Below, in pieces: positions 27,372 through 36,446 of a DNA stretch of 64,000 nucleotides (positions within the stretch are counted from its first letter, which is position 1; every line of letters begins with the position of its first letter). The notes under the pieces were generated by a model. That model saw only the letters and a program-made list of their open reading frames with translations. It was not told where the DNA came from and searched no databases. The position numbers were made by a program, and so were the translations under genes. The stretch is from Chthoniobacterales bacterium (lineage in GTDB: Bacteria; Verrucomicrobiota; Verrucomicrobiia; Chthoniobacterales; DYNR01), in assembly GCA_026418675.1 (NCBI GenBank), contig JAOAAX010000007.1:1-64000 (forward strand). The letters are read 5' to 3'.

Positions 27372-28145
27372 TTATGAGCTTTGGGTGGATTCCGCTGCTC
27401 GCACGATCAGAGCAAAATTTCGCGGGTCCAGGCTCGCTCCTCCGACTAGTGCGCCATCAATATCTGGCTTCTCCAGTAATTGGGGAGCATTGCTCGGATT
27501 TACGCTGCCACCGTATTGGATACGAACACGTTGCGCAATTTCCTTTCCGGCAAGTTCTGAGAGAAACTCCCGCACGGCGCTGTGGCAATCCTGTGCCTGT
27601 TCGGGAGTTGCATTCCGGCCGGTGCCGATTGCCCATACAGGCTCATAAGCGATCACAATATCGTCAAATTGTTCAGGCTTTACTCCCTTGAGGCACCCAC
27701 GCAGTTGCTTCTCCACAACCTCTTTTTCCTTGCCAGCTTCGCGTTCCGCTAAAGTTTCCCCAACACAGAGGATAACCCGCAATTGCGAAGCTAAAGCTGC
27801 CAGAACCTTCTTATTGATAAGCTCATTCGTCTCGCCAAAATGCTGCCGGCGTTCACTATGCCCAAGAATAACGTAGCGAACAAAAAGCTCCCGCAGCATC
27901 GTCGCACTGATTTCGCCAGTATAGGCGCCAGATTTTTCAAAGTGCATATTCTGAGCTCCGAGGCGCACCTTCTGGGACTTAGCTGTAAGTTCAGAAAGTT
28001 TATAGAGTGCGGTAAATGGGGGGGCTATTACGATCTCAATGTTTGTTGATTCGCTGATTTCTGTATCAAAAACTTTCCAGAAATTCTCCGTCTCGTAGAG
28101 AGACATATTCATCTTCCAGTTTGCTGCTACGATCTTTCTTCTCAT
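27372..28145 (-). CDS. tpiA: Triosephosphate isomerase
   Basis: 257 residues, the normal length. It interconverts dihydroxyacetone phosphate and glyceraldehyde 3-phosphate. Substrate-binding N and K are in AANWKMN near residue 10, the electrophilic His is in ILGHSERR, the catalytic Glu is in AYEPVWAIGTG, and the phosphate-binding YGGSVNP follows. It starts the tpiA-ispD-hflX run; its product feeds the MEP pathway that uses IspD. Confidence 0.96.
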   Translation of the reverse strand: MRRKIVAANWKMNMSLYETENFWKVFDTEISESTNIEIVIAPPFTALYKLSELTAKSQKVRLGAQNMHFEKSGAYTGEISATMLRELFVRYVILGHSERRQHFGETNELINKKVLAALASQLRVILCVGETLAEREAGKEKEVVEKQLRGCLKGVKPEQFDDIVIAYEPVWAIGTGRNATPEQAQDCHSAVREFLSELAGKEIAQRVRIQYGGSVNPSNAPQLLEKPDIDGALVGGASLDPRNFALIVRAAESTQSS

Positions 28146-28452
28146 AAATGCAGTTCTTTTAATCAGGGTTTTTTCAGCCTAACTCTAATTTTGGACTGAC
28201 CAATCAGCAAGATCGAATGTAAAAAAGTTTTTTTCAAACACTTTCTTCCGCAAAGATTTGGATCGAAAAGTTTCAAAAAAAGTCAACCTTGGCTCTGGTT
28301 CCCCCCCTTACTCATGAATACAGCATAAAATAAAGCCAACGACGAGTTTTAAACGCAAAGCCATTGCAACAAAAATGTTACAATCCGTCAATTGCGTTTC
28401 TGAAAGAAGAGTCGGATATTGAAAAAGTCAATACAACTTCTTTCTTGAGGTT
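28146..28452. other. 307-bp divergent intergenic region between tpiA and the pseudopilin cassette
   Basis: A/T-rich, with no gene or clear RNA structure that I can support. It must contain the promoters of tpiA (minus) and of the cassette (plus), but no -35/-10 pair stands out. I found no DnaA box or parS site in it. Confidence 0.4.
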
Positions 28453-29112
28453 ATGAAATCGAAAGCGCAACTTCCGACATCTCCGGGTTGGCTTTTTTTC
28501 AACAGCAAACTTTATGGTTTATGGCAAATTCGGGCTTTTTCGTTGCTTGAGCTTTTGGTTGTTGTGGCTATTATTAGTTTAATGGCAGCCATGCTGTTGC
28601 CGGCAGTTGAGGGGTTCTCAGGAACAGCCAGCCGGCGGGGAGCAGTGAATATTGTTATGAACACAATTGATCAAGCGCGCATTGCAGCCCTGGAGGAAGG
28701 CCGTAATGTGCACGTCATCCTTTCGGCCAACCAATCCCCAGAACCAGAGAGCTTACTCGTCGTTCGCGAGGTTGACTCAGAAGTTGGTTTTGAAATTTTG
28801 GGTAAACGGATCTCTCTACCCAAGGGAATAATTTTCCGTGAGCAAGGAGTCTTTGAAGAAGGACACGGTTCGCTCAACCTTGCCGCCCTCCAGAAGACTG
28901 GCCAACTCAGAAATCCTCACCGTATCGGAATCCTGACATTCGGCCCACAGGGAACCGTCCTTCACCCTAACGGTAGTGACAATACCCGGCGAATTCACAT
29001 TGGCGAGGGCTTCCGTAACGGTTCCCGAATTGATTGGAAATCCGACGGATTCGACATCGTCTCCGTTACCCGCTACACGGGACGTCCTCAATTGGATGTT
29101 TCGATTCACTAG
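28453..29112 (+). CDS. Verru_Chthon cassette protein D, prepilin-like
   Basis: 219 residues. It has a type IV prepilin N-terminal segment near 30-55: FSLLELLVVVAIISLMAAML, with the Glu typical of pilin position 5. Cleavage would be after the Ala before FSLLE, which is unusual because prepilin peptidase normally cuts after Gly. GAVNIVMNTIDQARIAALEEGRNVHV is the usual pilin alpha/beta transition. I assign it to the D protein of the Verru_Chthon cassette from its pilin type and its place before B, C and A. GAGG lies two bases before the ATG. Confidence 0.75.
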   Translation: MKSKAQLPTSPGWLFFNSKLYGLWQIRAFSLLELLVVVAIISLMAAMLLPAVEGFSGTASRRGAVNIVMNTIDQARIAALEEGRNVHVILSANQSPEPESLLVVREVDSEVGFEILGKRISLPKGIIFREQGVFEEGHGSLNLAALQKTGQLRNPHRIGILTFGPQGTVLHPNGSDNTRRIHIGEGFRNGSRIDWKSDGFDIVSVTRYTGRPQLDVSIH

Positions 29113-29188
29113 GCTCCACTTAAAATCTTAACTTTGAATCTCTACTAAATAACACTCCCGCGTAAGGGATTCTCAACCTTCAATCTGC

Positions 29189-29779
29189 GTGCAGACTCAC
29201 CAGGCCACACCCAAGTTGGCCCCTCAGAATCGTAAACCACAACCCCATTTTTCAAATTTCTATCACTTCATTGCGCAGGGGTTCTCTCTTGTCGAAGTTA
29301 CCATTGCGATTGCCGTAGTGGCATTCTCCATAGCTGGAATTTTGGCGATGCTGCCGATGGCCTTACGTTCTGCAAGCGAAAGTCACGAAGAGACCCGCGC
29401 TAATCACATCGCCCAATCCATCTTCTCCGGCCTGCTATTATCGAATGCTTCACTTTTGTTGGGGGAACCCCCCCAGCAAAGCCAACCGCTAAACTTATCT
29501 ACCTCGGAGAGTTGGGTTCTAAAATTTGACTATCAGAGTAACCCCGTTGGGCCACCGGTTCGTGGCTCCATTGCCCAACCCACCGATCAAAAAGAAGTTC
29601 AGTATCTCGTCCAAGTAACTACTCGCCCAAACCCTGCTTTAAAATTCCTCAATCAAACTCCTTTTGACGCTTCCAACTGCACGCTTGTGGAGGTTCTAGT
29701 GACTTCCCCTGCAAAGGCTCCTCTGCAAAAGCGCAACCGCTACTCCTACGTGACTTTGTTGAAAGCCGAGAATCCATGA
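29189..29779 (+). CDS. Verru_Chthon cassette protein B, prepilin-like
   Basis: 196 residues from GTG 29189; no in-frame ATG precedes the pilin motif. The prepilin site is G/FSLVEVTIAIAVVAFSIAGI near residues 31-51, with a correct Gly before Phe and Glu at +5. The long hydrophobic helix would anchor or polymerise the protein in the inner membrane. The C-terminal part is a small globular domain with no motif I recognise. The next gene overlaps its stop (ATGA), a sign of coupled translation. Confidence 0.78.
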   Translation: MQTHQATPKLAPQNRKPQPHFSNFYHFIAQGFSLVEVTIAIAVVAFSIAGILAMLPMALRSASESHEETRANHIAQSIFSGLLLSNASLLLGEPPQQSQPLNLSTSESWVLKFDYQSNPVGPPVRGSIAQPTDQKEVQYLVQVTTRPNPALKFLNQTPFDASNCTLVEVLVTSPAKAPLQKRNRYSYVTLLKAENP

Positions 29780-30555
29780 CCGGTCCTGCACTTCCCTACC
29801 CAATCCCTGCATACTTCCGCAAGGAAGCTTTTACTTTAGTTGAGTTATTAGTGGCCCTGACTCTCCTTTCCCTACTAGTTGTTTCTCTATTCAGTATTGT
29901 AGATGGAGCCTCGAAACTTTGGACAAAAGGCGAGTCAAAAATAGAAGCCACCCGTGAATCGCGTGCGGCTCTTGAAAAACTTGTCTCTGAGCTTCGCTCT
30001 GCCTATCTCCCAACTGAAAATCCCCACAGATTTTTCCGCAAGGAAGGCGAAGCCGATGCTGCCCGCCTCCTTTTCCTAACTTACCTTCCCGTCCAATCCC
30101 AAAAATCCGGCCAACGGGGCAGCCTATGCGCTGTTGGCTATTTCCTCGCCAAGGGGAGGGTTTCCGACATTGGCGCTGGTTCCCGGGAAGAGTCCTGGCA
30201 CCTCTACCGCTATCTCCTAGAGAGCAACGACACCTATGCAAAACTCAAAACCAACCCAACCTCCCCGGATCTTTGGCCGACCGCTGACCTTTCGCCCCTT
30301 AGTCCGCGCGCGGAAATCCTTGCCCGCAATGTGCGCGCCTTTCGCGTCCATCCCTATCACGTGAGCGGAGCTTCCCTCATCCCCTGGTCCTCAGGTTCTA
30401 ATTCCCCTCCGCATCTCCTCGAAATCGAACTTGAAACCCTAAATACCAACACAGCGCGCAAATTCAATGGCGACATTCGCCAAGACTCGCCCGCTATCCT
30501 TCAAAATCTAGAACGCTGGAAAATCCGCATACCGCTCTCGCCGAGTGCAAGCTAA
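29776..30555 (+). CDS. Verru_Chthon cassette protein C, prepilin-like
   Basis: 259 residues; the ATG overlaps the stop of the B gene. The prepilin motif FTLVELLVALTLLSLLVVSLFS follows a short leader ending in KEA. The soluble domain is like PulJ/GspJ-type minor pseudopilins: KLWTKGESKIEATRESRAALEKLVSELR continues the helix. It probably forms part of a pilus-like or secretion pseudopilus tip. The 3' end overlaps the next gene by 11 bp. Confidence 0.78.
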   Translation: MTGPALPYPIPAYFRKEAFTLVELLVALTLLSLLVVSLFSIVDGASKLWTKGESKIEATRESRAALEKLVSELRSAYLPTENPHRFFRKEGEADAARLLFLTYLPVQSQKSGQRGSLCAVGYFLAKGRVSDIGAGSREESWHLYRYLLESNDTYAKLKTNPTSPDLWPTADLSPLSPRAEILARNVRAFRVHPYHVSGASLIPWSSGSNSPPHLLEIELETLNTNTARKFNGDIRQDSPAILQNLERWKIRIPLSPSAS

Positions 30556-33500
30556 AGAACAGTTCCCGCTCAAAAAAAACAGCCCATTCTGCCTTGCTAT
30601 GCATTCCCGTATGATCCACAGGGGCGTCCGCTCGTTCGGCATTTTCCCTTCAGCTTTTCGGCGTTTATCCTCTCGCGGTTCAGCGCTCGTTGCGGCTCTC
30701 CTTGCCGTTTCTGTCCTCACGATCATTGTTGTAGCTTTCCTCCAGAGCATGACAGTTGAGAAACGCACGAGCCGCTCCTATTCAAACATCAAGCAAGCCA
30801 ACCTCGCTGCGCAGGCTGGCCTCAACCTGACGATTGGTCGCATCCAATCCCTTCTCCTCAAAAACCCTTACCATGCAATTGGAGTCATGCCAACTTCCGA
30901 TAACTCCCTGATAACCGTCCTCCTTGGCGCCACTGAATTCGGAACTCAGCCAAAATACCAAACACTAGCACCCTACTCCTTTTCACAAAACACTCCCTCT
31001 TGGCCTAACCCAACCCTCGCAGGCAACAGTGTCATTGATTTAAACGACGAATCCATTGGCGGTAGCGAACACCCTCTGGGCTGGGTCGGCTCTGTAACTA
31101 AAAAAGAAAATGGCTCCTGGATCACCTACCGTCCTAAATGTTCTGCCGAATGGATCGAACTCCTTGCCGACCCTTCCCTCCCCCCGCAACCTAACCCCAA
31201 TCTCCCCAACTACAATCCTGTCCTCTCTCGATTTGCCATTTGGGTCGAGGACGAAACCATGAAGCTCGACCTCTCCGTTGCCGGTAACCGTCGAGGTCCA
31301 GGCAATAGCTTCTCGCGCAACTCTACAGTCTCACGCGACCCCTCCGAGCTTGACCTCGGTGCACTCCCTCTGAAGAACAGCCAGCCCCTTCCCATCCACG
31401 GCTCTGGTGCTGACAACAATACTCTTCTCTCCTTTCTCGAATCCGCCCGCAATCTCCCACCCGATCCTCTCCTCCTCAACCACCTGACTGGCATCCCTCA
31501 CTCCGGCGACCTTGCCCATCGAGTCAAATTCCATGCAACCAATTTTGCTCTTTCCAACGAGCTTTCTTCCCTTGGCACGCTCCGCTGGAACCTCAATGCC
31601 ATGGTAACCAACTCCTTCCTTCCTAGTTTGATTCAATCGAATTTAAACAATTTCCTCACTTCGCTCAATGCCACCTTGCCCAAATTTGGCGAACGTTTTT
31701 ACACCTATCCAAGTATTACTCGCGAGCACGAGCACATTTACAAATTGCGTCTTGCAGCCAATATCCGGGATTATATTGATGCCGATTCTCAGCCCACTTA
31801 CGTGAATGAAGTGTGGACGGTCGAGTCGGGTTCCCCAAAAAATTTAAGTTGGCAAGGTGGCGGCGATGAGCCAAAGGCACTTGGAAAGGAGGCAGTGCCT
31901 TATTTTAATGAACATGCTTGGCGGGCGCGCCTAGTAAGTATGAGTATTGTTAACGGCGCTTTTGCCAATACCCGGCAGGTCTCGTTCACCATGGATCACT
32001 ACTTCGAGTTTTACAATCCGAGCACGAAAGCATGGACTGCCCCACAGGGAACACGCTTGCGTGTTTACAACTTATCGAATTTTGATGCAAATCAATATTC
32101 GCCGATCCAGCTTCCGGATTTCGAGCTGGACCTTTCGGGCCGAGTTTTTCCCGCTGGCACTGCAGTCGTCATTACCACTTCCCCTGCCGCAGGTGAACCA
32201 GCAAATATGACCACCTCAAACTCAACGATTTACCGCATCATTCCATCCCCTTCGCAGCGCGAGTTCAACAACCGTTTCGGCAATCGTCAAGTCGGAAGCG
32301 AAACAGGAAACAACCGCCGCTTCGGCATTCGCCACTACGGCCGCAGTGCAACCAACCTTGCACCCGACTACGAAACCGAAATGGTCCTCACGACTTCACA
32401 GGGGGTAATCTTCGCCTCGCCTGTCCTGGCCTTGGCGGGCAGCGGTTCCCCCTTTGAAATGACCCAAAGTATCTCTGGTGCCTTCGGAACCTGGCATCTT
32501 CCCCCTGATCAGCGCGACCGCCGCTTTATCTGGGGCCACAGCCTTCGGGGCAACGATGCTCCAAGCCGCTCGGGCGACCCCCGCAGTTTCAATGAACCTC
32601 TCGAGGCTTTTTTCGGCACAGCTACGGCTGGTAACGACCAGTTCCGTTTTTTCAACAACTACCAAGGCGAAACCCAATACACCCAACCCCTGCCGGGTAA
32701 TTATACTCCCTCTGGCAATCCACGCTTAACGCTCGGCCGCCCCGATAACCCTGAATTCGTCGCACCAGCCAATTGGCCCGATTACCATCCGCAGCTTACC
32801 AATGGCGCTGCCAACGCGTATGCTGTTATTGCAGACGGCCCGATGCAATCCATCGGCGAGCTAGGCCATATCTACGACCCGCATCGGAAACTTGATCCCT
32901 CAAGCCCCCGCGGCATCCTCACCGCACGCGGCGGCGGCCGCACCCTCAAAATCGGCCAGCAGGATGACCTAGTCGGAACTTTTACCGCCACCCAGCTCCA
33001 GAACAATATTGGCTTACCCCAACGCTTCACTACCACAGGAAACTCAACGCATGTCGCCTGGTTCAATGGCGCTTGGCACCTCTGCGATTTCTTTTCCGCC
33101 GAACCTAACCCCATGGTCTCAACCAGCAACGCTACCGCGCGTGGCAAAATTAACGTGAATGGAGTTCTTCGCGACGGCGGAACTGCTTTCCGCGCTGCCC
33201 TTCGTTCGTTTTACTTCCTCCCTTCGCCCGATGGCGACCCTGCCCGTGCAAACCAGCTCCTTACCGACGAAGAAATGGACGAGCTTATCCGCCAGCTCGA
33301 TCTTTACCTCCGCCGCTATGGCCCCATGATGAGCCGCGGCGAATTCGGCCAGCTTCCATTCTTTTCTGCAGCAGGTAAAGAGGGCCGTGCTGGCGGACAA
33401 CCCTCGGACATCATGATGGACCGCAGCCGGGAGGAAATCTTTCGCCGAACGATCGAGCTTTTGACTACCCGCAGCCTTAGCTTCCGGATTTATGTCCTCG

Positions 33501-33655
33501 GTGAGGCCATCCGCCACCTCCCCAACAACGAGAAGAAGACGGTTGCCCGGCGCAAACTCGAAGCGCTCGTAACCTTCCAACCCAACATTGGCCAGAACCC
33601 CACCGAGAGGGTAAGCTCCTATTCCCCGACCATACACTGGCTCCGTGTCTATTAA
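30545..33655 (+). CDS. Verru_Chthon cassette protein A, large surface/pilus-associated protein
   Basis: 1036 residues from GTG 30545, overlapping gene C; ATG 30602 is an alternative. A hydrophobic N-terminal segment (ALVAALLAVSVLTIIVVAFLQ, about residues 47-67) resembles the PilX/GspK-type pseudopilin helix (GSALVAALL). QAGLNLTIGRIQSLL follows. The remaining ~950 residues are Asn/Ser/Pro-rich with predicted beta structure and no catalytic motif I know. This size and place after the three small pilins fit cassette protein A. It may be the exported or adhesive partner of the pseudopilus; the function of the whole cassette is undescribed to my knowledge. Confidence 0.75.
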   Translation: MQAKEQFPLKKNSPFCLAMHSRMIHRGVRSFGIFPSAFRRLSSRGSALVAALLAVSVLTIIVVAFLQSMTVEKRTSRSYSNIKQANLAAQAGLNLTIGRIQSLLLKNPYHAIGVMPTSDNSLITVLLGATEFGTQPKYQTLAPYSFSQNTPSWPNPTLAGNSVIDLNDESIGGSEHPLGWVGSVTKKENGSWITYRPKCSAEWIELLADPSLPPQPNPNLPNYNPVLSRFAIWVEDETMKLDLSVAGNRRGPGNSFSRNSTVSRDPSELDLGALPLKNSQPLPIHGSGADNNTLLSFLESARNLPPDPLLLNHLTGIPHSGDLAHRVKFHATNFALSNELSSLGTLRWNLNAMVTNSFLPSLIQSNLNNFLTSLNATLPKFGERFYTYPSITREHEHIYKLRLAANIRDYIDADSQPTYVNEVWTVESGSPKNLSWQGGGDEPKALGKEAVPYFNEHAWRARLVSMSIVNGAFANTRQVSFTMDHYFEFYNPSTKAWTAPQGTRLRVYNLSNFDANQYSPIQLPDFELDLSGRVFPAGTAVVITTSPAAGEPANMTTSNSTIYRIIPSPSQREFNNRFGNRQVGSETGNNRRFGIRHYGRSATNLAPDYETEMVLTTSQGVIFASPVLALAGSGSPFEMTQSISGAFGTWHLPPDQRDRRFIWGHSLRGNDAPSRSGDPRSFNEPLEAFFGTATAGNDQFRFFNNYQGETQYTQPLPGNYTPSGNPRLTLGRPDNPEFVAPANWPDYHPQLTNGAANAYAVIADGPMQSIGELGHIYDPHRKLDPSSPRGILTARGGGRTLKIGQQDDLVGTFTATQLQNNIGLPQRFTTTGNSTHVAWFNGAWHLCDFFSAEPNPMVSTSNATARGKINVNGVLRDGGTAFRAALRSFYFLPSPDGDPARANQLLTDEEMDELIRQLDLYLRRYGPMMSRGEFGQLPFFSAAGKEGRAGGQPSDIMMDRSREEIFRRTIELLTTRSLSFRIYVLGEAIRHLPNNEKKTVARRKLEALVTFQPNIGQNPTERVSSYSPTIHWLRVY

Positions 33656-33725
33656 CTTCAGTTAACTTCAGTTCAAAATCCCCTCGCTGCGTCCACCCAT
33701 TTCCGATCCCAACCATTTCCGATCC
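33652..33725. repeat. Two short direct duplications after the cassette
   Basis: TTAACTTCAG is repeated in tandem (33652-33661, 33662-33671) and includes the stop codon of protein A. CCATTTCCGATCC occurs at 33697-33709 and 33713-33725, a 16-bp period. These look like replication-slippage duplications in the spacer. Confidence 0.7.
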
Positions 33726-33727
33726 TC

Positions 33728-34654
33728 ATGAAAGCTCAGCCTCGAAAACCCCTCCTCCATGCGAGACCTAGCAGCAAACGCGCGTTTTGCTTTTTCCTCT
33801 TCGCCTCTTTAGGTTTCCTGCCGCTGGCTGCCCAACCGGCCCTTGAGCCGCGTCCCGAGCCTGGCTCTGTTATCGTTGCTCCGCGCATCGAAGAAGAAGC
33901 CTCTCCTCCCTCTTCCGCACTTCCTGCGCACCCCTCCACTCCCTTGGAAGGAGCCGAAGCCGAACTGGCTTGGGTCCGCATTTGGGCGAAACTCCAACCT
34001 TCCGACGAGCAAGTTTACTCCTTTGCTCTTGAAGCCTCGAATCCCTCCCCCTCTGCCTTAGACCAATCCTCGTTCGTTTGGCTTTATCGGGGCCTTAGTG
34101 GCTGGGATGCTCGCGATTACATCCAGGTCCCGCCTGGGAACTACCGCTTGGTTGTTTTTGCCGATGTTCCTCCGCCGCACTCCGACGATCCGGAAACCCT
34201 CCAGAGAGAATTTGCCCAATGGCTTGCACGTCCCGGCGAGGAGCGTCTCCTCTTCCGTTCTCCCCAAGAACTCCAGCTCCGGAAAAAAGAACGCGCTTTC
34301 TTTCTCCTCACGCAGGAAAACTCCCGTTGGCAATTGCGCGAAATGCCGCCTCTTCCGCCCTCGGGCAAATTTCTCCGCATGTTAAACCTCCAGCCCCAAT
34401 CTGTCGGCGTGGAGCTAACTCGTCTCGATGGCTCCCTCATCTCCCAACTCGCCCAAAACCTCGGCGCAGAACCCCAGATTTCTCCTATTCCTGATAGTGC
34501 CAAACTCTTGCTGGTAACCGTTCGCTTCCTCAACCACAATGGCGCACCCATGCGCCGCACACACGAGATGGACTTCTCCGCCGAACGCTCCGCTACACTT
34601 GCCGTCTTTACTGACCGCTATGGCCGAATCTCCTCCCGTCTCTTTGCAGACTGA
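33728..34654 (+). CDS. Secreted protein of unknown function next to the pseudopilin cassette
   Basis: 308 residues; no family recognised. A basic N-region and hydrophobic core (RAFCFFLFASLGFLPLAAQPA, about residues 19-38) form a signal peptide with cleavage likely after LAAQPA or nearby. The mature protein is Pro/Ser/Glu-rich at first, then beta-rich with WVRIWAKLQ, VPPGNYRLVVFADVPPP and AKLLLVTVRFLNHNG. It starts 72 bp after cassette protein A on the same strand and shares its composition, so it may belong to the same transcript. A 7-bp inverted repeat (CTGAGCT/AGCTCAG, 34651-34674) spans its stop codon. Confidence 0.6.
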   Translation: MKAQPRKPLLHARPSSKRAFCFFLFASLGFLPLAAQPALEPRPEPGSVIVAPRIEEEASPPSSALPAHPSTPLEGAEAELAWVRIWAKLQPSDEQVYSFALEASNPSPSALDQSSFVWLYRGLSGWDARDYIQVPPGNYRLVVFADVPPPHSDDPETLQREFAQWLARPGEERLLFRSPQELQLRKKERAFFLLTQENSRWQLREMPPLPPSGKFLRMLNLQPQSVGVELTRLDGSLISQLAQNLGAEPQISPIPDSAKLLLVTVRFLNHNGAPMRRTHEMDFSAERSATLAVFTDRYGRISSRLFAD

Positions 34655-34674
34655 GCTTTTTCCCGCCAGCTCAG
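34651..34674 (+). terminator. Hairpin over the stop codon of the secreted protein gene
   Basis: CTGAGCT and AGCTCAG form a 7-bp perfect stem around a 10-base loop. No T-run follows, so it would be an atypical or Rho-assisted terminator at best. It sits between convergent genes. Confidence 0.3.
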
Positions 34675-34744
34675 CTCTCCCCCCTTGCTCCTCCCTCCCC
34701 TTCCTGTCGAAACCCCAACTACCCTTCCAAGAAGGCTAAAAAGA

Positions 34745-35353
34745 TTAGACAAAGAGGAAATTCTTCCTCAGCCAATCCAGAAGTTCTTCTTTCCCTTGGC
34801 CGGATTTCAAGTCGGTGAAGAGGAAGGGGCGGTCCCCGCGCATCCGCTTTGCATCTCTGGCCATGACGTCGAGATCGGCTCCCACCAGCGGTGCAAGAGT
34901 GATCTTGTTAATTACGAGCAAATCGCTAAAGCGAATAGCCGGCCCGCCCTTCCGCGGGATTTTGTCTCCCTCCGCAACGTCAATCACGTAAATAAAGACA
35001 TCCACGAGCTCAGGCGAGAAAGTAGCCGACAAATTGTCCCCGCCGCTTTCAATTAAAAGCAACTCGAGGTTAGGGAACTTCCGGATGAGTTCCAAGGCAG
35101 CTGCTTCGTTCATGCTTGTATCGTCGCGAATGGCTGTGTGGGGGCATCCGCCTGTCTCCACGCCCACGATCCGTTCAGGGGGAAGTGCCTTTTGGCGGGT
35201 GAGGAATTCCGCATCCTCTCGCGTATAGATGTCATTGGTAATGACGGCCATGTCGTATTCATCGCGCAGCCACTCGCAGAGCCGCCACGCAAGCATGGTT
35301 TTGCCGGAGCCAACTGGGCCGCCAATTCCAACTCGAAGGGGTTTTCTAGCCAT
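34745..35353 (-). CDS. ureG: Urease accessory GTPase UreG
   Basis: 202 residues. The SIMIBI-class GTPase delivers Ni2+ to urease using GTP. P-loop [11 protein letters not shown] is near residues 8-18. The metal-binding Cys-Pro-His is in [33 protein letters not shown] is the G3 region, and VINKITL is the guanine-binding motif. It is the last gene of the urease cluster, 307 bp after ureF. That gap is large for this operon and may need its own promoter. Confidence 0.96.
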   Translation of the reverse strand: MARKPLRVGIGGPVGSGKTMLAWRLCEWLRDEYDMAVITNDIYTREDAEFLTRQKALPPERIVGVETGGCPHTAIRDDTSMNEAAALELIRKFPNLELLLIESGGDNLSATFSPELVDVFIYVIDVAEGDKIPRKGGPAIRFSDLLVINKITLAPLVGADLDVMARDAKRMRGDRPFLFTDLKSGQGKEELLDWLRKNFLFV

Positions 35354-35660
35354 AGTCGTTCTTAATTTGGGTTTAACAAAAGTGCATGGAGCAGGTAATT
35401 TGTGGCTCTGTTCAATGGCCGGTCCGCTTATTTTCCACCTCTCTTTCCACCTCTCTTTCGTCTATTTTTTGGTTCAACGTGTGTCTATTTTTTGGTTCAG
35501 CGTGTTCGGATTCGGGGCGCATTTGCCGATCTCAAATTCCTGCAAAAAATATTCCCGAAAGCCGGCATCCCCTTTCTGAAGGTTCCGATTTGTTGCCACA
35601 TTCCAAGAAGCCTGCATTCGTAGATTTCTTCGAGGCAACGAGGAATAAAATAGAAAAAAA
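35354..35660. other. 307-bp spacer between ureF and ureG with tandem duplications
   Basis: No supportable gene. The only open frame (about 70 codons, minus strand) has no recognisable product. TTTCCACCTCTC is repeated in tandem (35432-35443, 35444-35455). A 23-bp unit starting GTCTATTTTTTGGTTCA is repeated at 35460-35482 and 35483-35505 with one mismatch. The spacer may be a slippage-expanded or decayed stretch; the urease gene ureD is not recognisable in it. Confidence 0.5.
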
Positions 35661-36359
35661 TCAGGAAAGGAAAAGCCGCTCATCGGCGAATTCGTGATTC
35701 ATTGAAGCGATGTCGAGGATTGGGTCAAAAAAGCCGATTTTCTCAACTGGGGTCTTCAAAGCCGTATCTATCCCCGCACTTGCTTCGGCAAGGATCGAAG
35801 TCAGGACTCGCTGCACTGCCTCCTGCCCGATGCGCATAGCCTTTGGCGCTGCCGTGCAATAACCCGCGACAACCTGATAAACCAGAGCCACCAACGTCGC
35901 TCGCTCCGGCAAGCGATGACAGACAGCCCCCCACACGACCGGCGCATGGCCAAACCGCGGATTTTCGCACGCAATTTCGTGAAGTTTTCGCACAATCGGA
36001 CAATCCGACGCCGCAGCTAGCGAAGCCAGCCGGCGCCGCCCTGTTTGCAAAGAAGCGGTCCGCAGTTCGCGGCTTGCTCGCACGGCATAGGCAAGCGAGT
36101 TAAGCGCAAGCAAACCTTCCCAATTATTCATGCGAGCAGCTTGGCGGGCATGGGCTGCCAGCGGTAAGTCAATGTTTGTGAGCGAAGGGAGAATGTGCAG
36201 CTTGAGGAAACGAACGAGCGTTGACTCGTCCCGCACGTAATCCTTCCGCACCAGCTCTTCCAACCCATACGAATGCGCAAAGGAACCCGTTGGGAAGAGC
36301 GAGTCGCAGCTCCGTAAGAGGAAGAGGATTTCCCCATCGCACAATTCAACGGTTCTCAT
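35661..36359 (-). CDS. ureF: Urease accessory protein UreF
   Basis: 232 residues from ATG 36359 (MRTVELCDGEILFLL); a TTG 12 bases upstream is less likely. UreF joins UreD(H) and UreG on the apo-urease and gates nickel delivery. The signature LLRSCDSLFPTGSFAHSYGLE, all-helical composition and VYQVVAGYCTAAPKAMRIGQ match the family. Because UreF normally works bound to UreD, the absence of ureD from this cluster is notable. Confidence 0.92.
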   Translation of the reverse strand: MRTVELCDGEILFLLRSCDSLFPTGSFAHSYGLEELVRKDYVRDESTLVRFLKLHILPSLTNIDLPLAAHARQAARMNNWEGLLALNSLAYAVRASRELRTASLQTGRRRLASLAAASDCPIVRKLHEIACENPRFGHAPVVWGAVCHRLPERATLVALVYQVVAGYCTAAPKAMRIGQEAVQRVLTSILAEASAGIDTALKTPVEKIGFFDPILDIASMNHEFADERLFLS

Positions 36360-36446
36360 TGGCGCAGTCAACTTTCAAGCTCATTCCTCTGCTGCAGGCA
36401 CGACTGTTTGCGAACCGTGCATTTTCAACTTCTACTCAACTTTCAC

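Noticed and set aside
30201..30218. TGGCAC with correctly spaced GC, a sigma-54-like match
   Set aside because: It is inside the protein C gene with a weak -12 half, no downstream start and no divergent gene.
35474..35683. A 69-codon minus-strand frame between ureF and ureG as a missing ureD
   Set aside because: It is far too short and shows no UreD motif.
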